A stretch of DNA of 14,087 nt from CAYLYM01 sp964387645 (lineage in GTDB: Bacteria > Calditrichota > Calditrichia > RBG-13-44-9): NCBI GenBank assembly GCA_964387645.1, contig CAYLYM010000103.1, positions 1-14,087 on the forward strand, written 5' to 3'. Position 1 is the first letter of the stretch, and each line of letters starts with the position of its first letter. A program made the translations under genes and the position numbers. The notes under the pieces were generated by a model that was not told the origin of the DNA, ran no database searches, and saw only the letters and a program-made list of their open reading frames with translations. Below, piece by piece: positions 13,843 to 14,087 of the stretch.

Positions 13843-14087
13843 TTAATAGAAACTCCTGAAATCAATTCTTAATACCCAACGGAATTTTAGTTGGTCCTGA
13901 TCCACTTGCTTATTCACCCAAAAAGGAACATCTATATGGATTTGTTCAATATCAAAATAATTAAATAAAAATGGCAATCGAGTGACTGAAACAGTAAAAC
14001 CAGCTTCAGATAAAAAATCTTCTAAATCTTCTAATTTCCTTCCGTTTATAGCACAATTATAAAATCCGGAAAAGGTAAGATCAGATA
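13843..14087 (-). CDS. Unidentified protein, C-terminal 80 residues (possible beta-barrel end)
   Basis: An open minus-strand frame enters from the right edge (codons from 14085) and ends with TAA at 13843-13845, immediately before the VanZ ATG. It begins SDLTFSGFYNCAINGRKLED and ends in two strands with alternating character, 'IEQIHIDVPFWVN' and 'LKFRWVLRIDFRSFY', joined by a polar turn. A terminal aromatic residue after an alternating strand is typical of outer-membrane beta-barrel proteins recognised by BamA. I do not recognise the family from this fragment, and a soluble beta-rich protein is also possible. That it is translated is supported by the uninterrupted frame and the zero-base junction with the VanZ gene. 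Confidence 0.55.
   Translation of the reverse strand, partial: SDLTFSGFYNCAINGRKLEDLEDFLSEAGFTVSVTRLPFLFNYFDIEQIHIDVPFWVNKQVDQDQLKFRWVLRIDFRSFY

Overview
The window is an AT-rich bacterial chromosome segment with Gram-negative architecture: a Wza-type outer-membrane export lipoprotein, a lipobox signal peptide and a probable beta-barrel C-terminus. The gene mix (XrtA/EpsH-like exopolysaccharide genes, a secreted M14 carboxypeptidase, Mrp, VanZ) fits an uncultured lineage of the FCB/Calditrichota kind. That placement is an impression from gene content and was not tested.

Bases 1-7854 hold an exopolysaccharide (EPS) operon on the minus strand. In transcription order it encodes a Wza-like lipoprotein, an ExeA-like AAA ATPase with a C-terminal membrane anchor, a CpsD/CapB-type ATPase with a degenerate Walker A, an initiating sugar-phosphate transferase carrying a degenerate GGDEF-like N-terminal domain, a UDP-sugar epimerase, a polysaccharide deacetylase whose motif order looks circularly permuted, and a FemAB-like acyltransferase. 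After a 469-bp gap without a convincing gene comes the start of a Wzz-type chain-length protein, cut by the window edge. Together these would start the repeat unit on undecaprenyl phosphate, make a nucleotide sugar, modify the polymer, and control its length and export. No exosortase, polymerase, flippase or ordinary glycosyltransferase is in view, so the locus probably continues to the left.

Bases 8087-11243 hold a two-gene minus-strand unit with a near-consensus promoter: an exported M14 zinc carboxypeptidase, then a dNTP triphosphohydrolase (dgt) pseudogene. The dgt reading frame can be followed from end to end. It carries six in-frame stops, all explicable as C-to-T changes, plus one 1-base deletion near the 3' end.

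Bases 11416-11997 run on the plus strand: tRNA-Arg(CCG), then rpsT (ribosomal protein S20) with its own promoter and a strong intrinsic terminator. Bases 12083-14087 are minus again: mrp (P-loop Fe-S carrier), a VanZ-family membrane protein, and the C-terminal 80 residues of an unidentified protein whose stop codon abuts the VanZ start.

Most worth a second look: the deacetylase with NodB motif 1 at its C-terminus, the GGDEF-like/sugar-transferase fusion, the lysine-less BY-kinase-like ATPase, and the all-C-to-T nonsense pattern of the dgt pseudogene.
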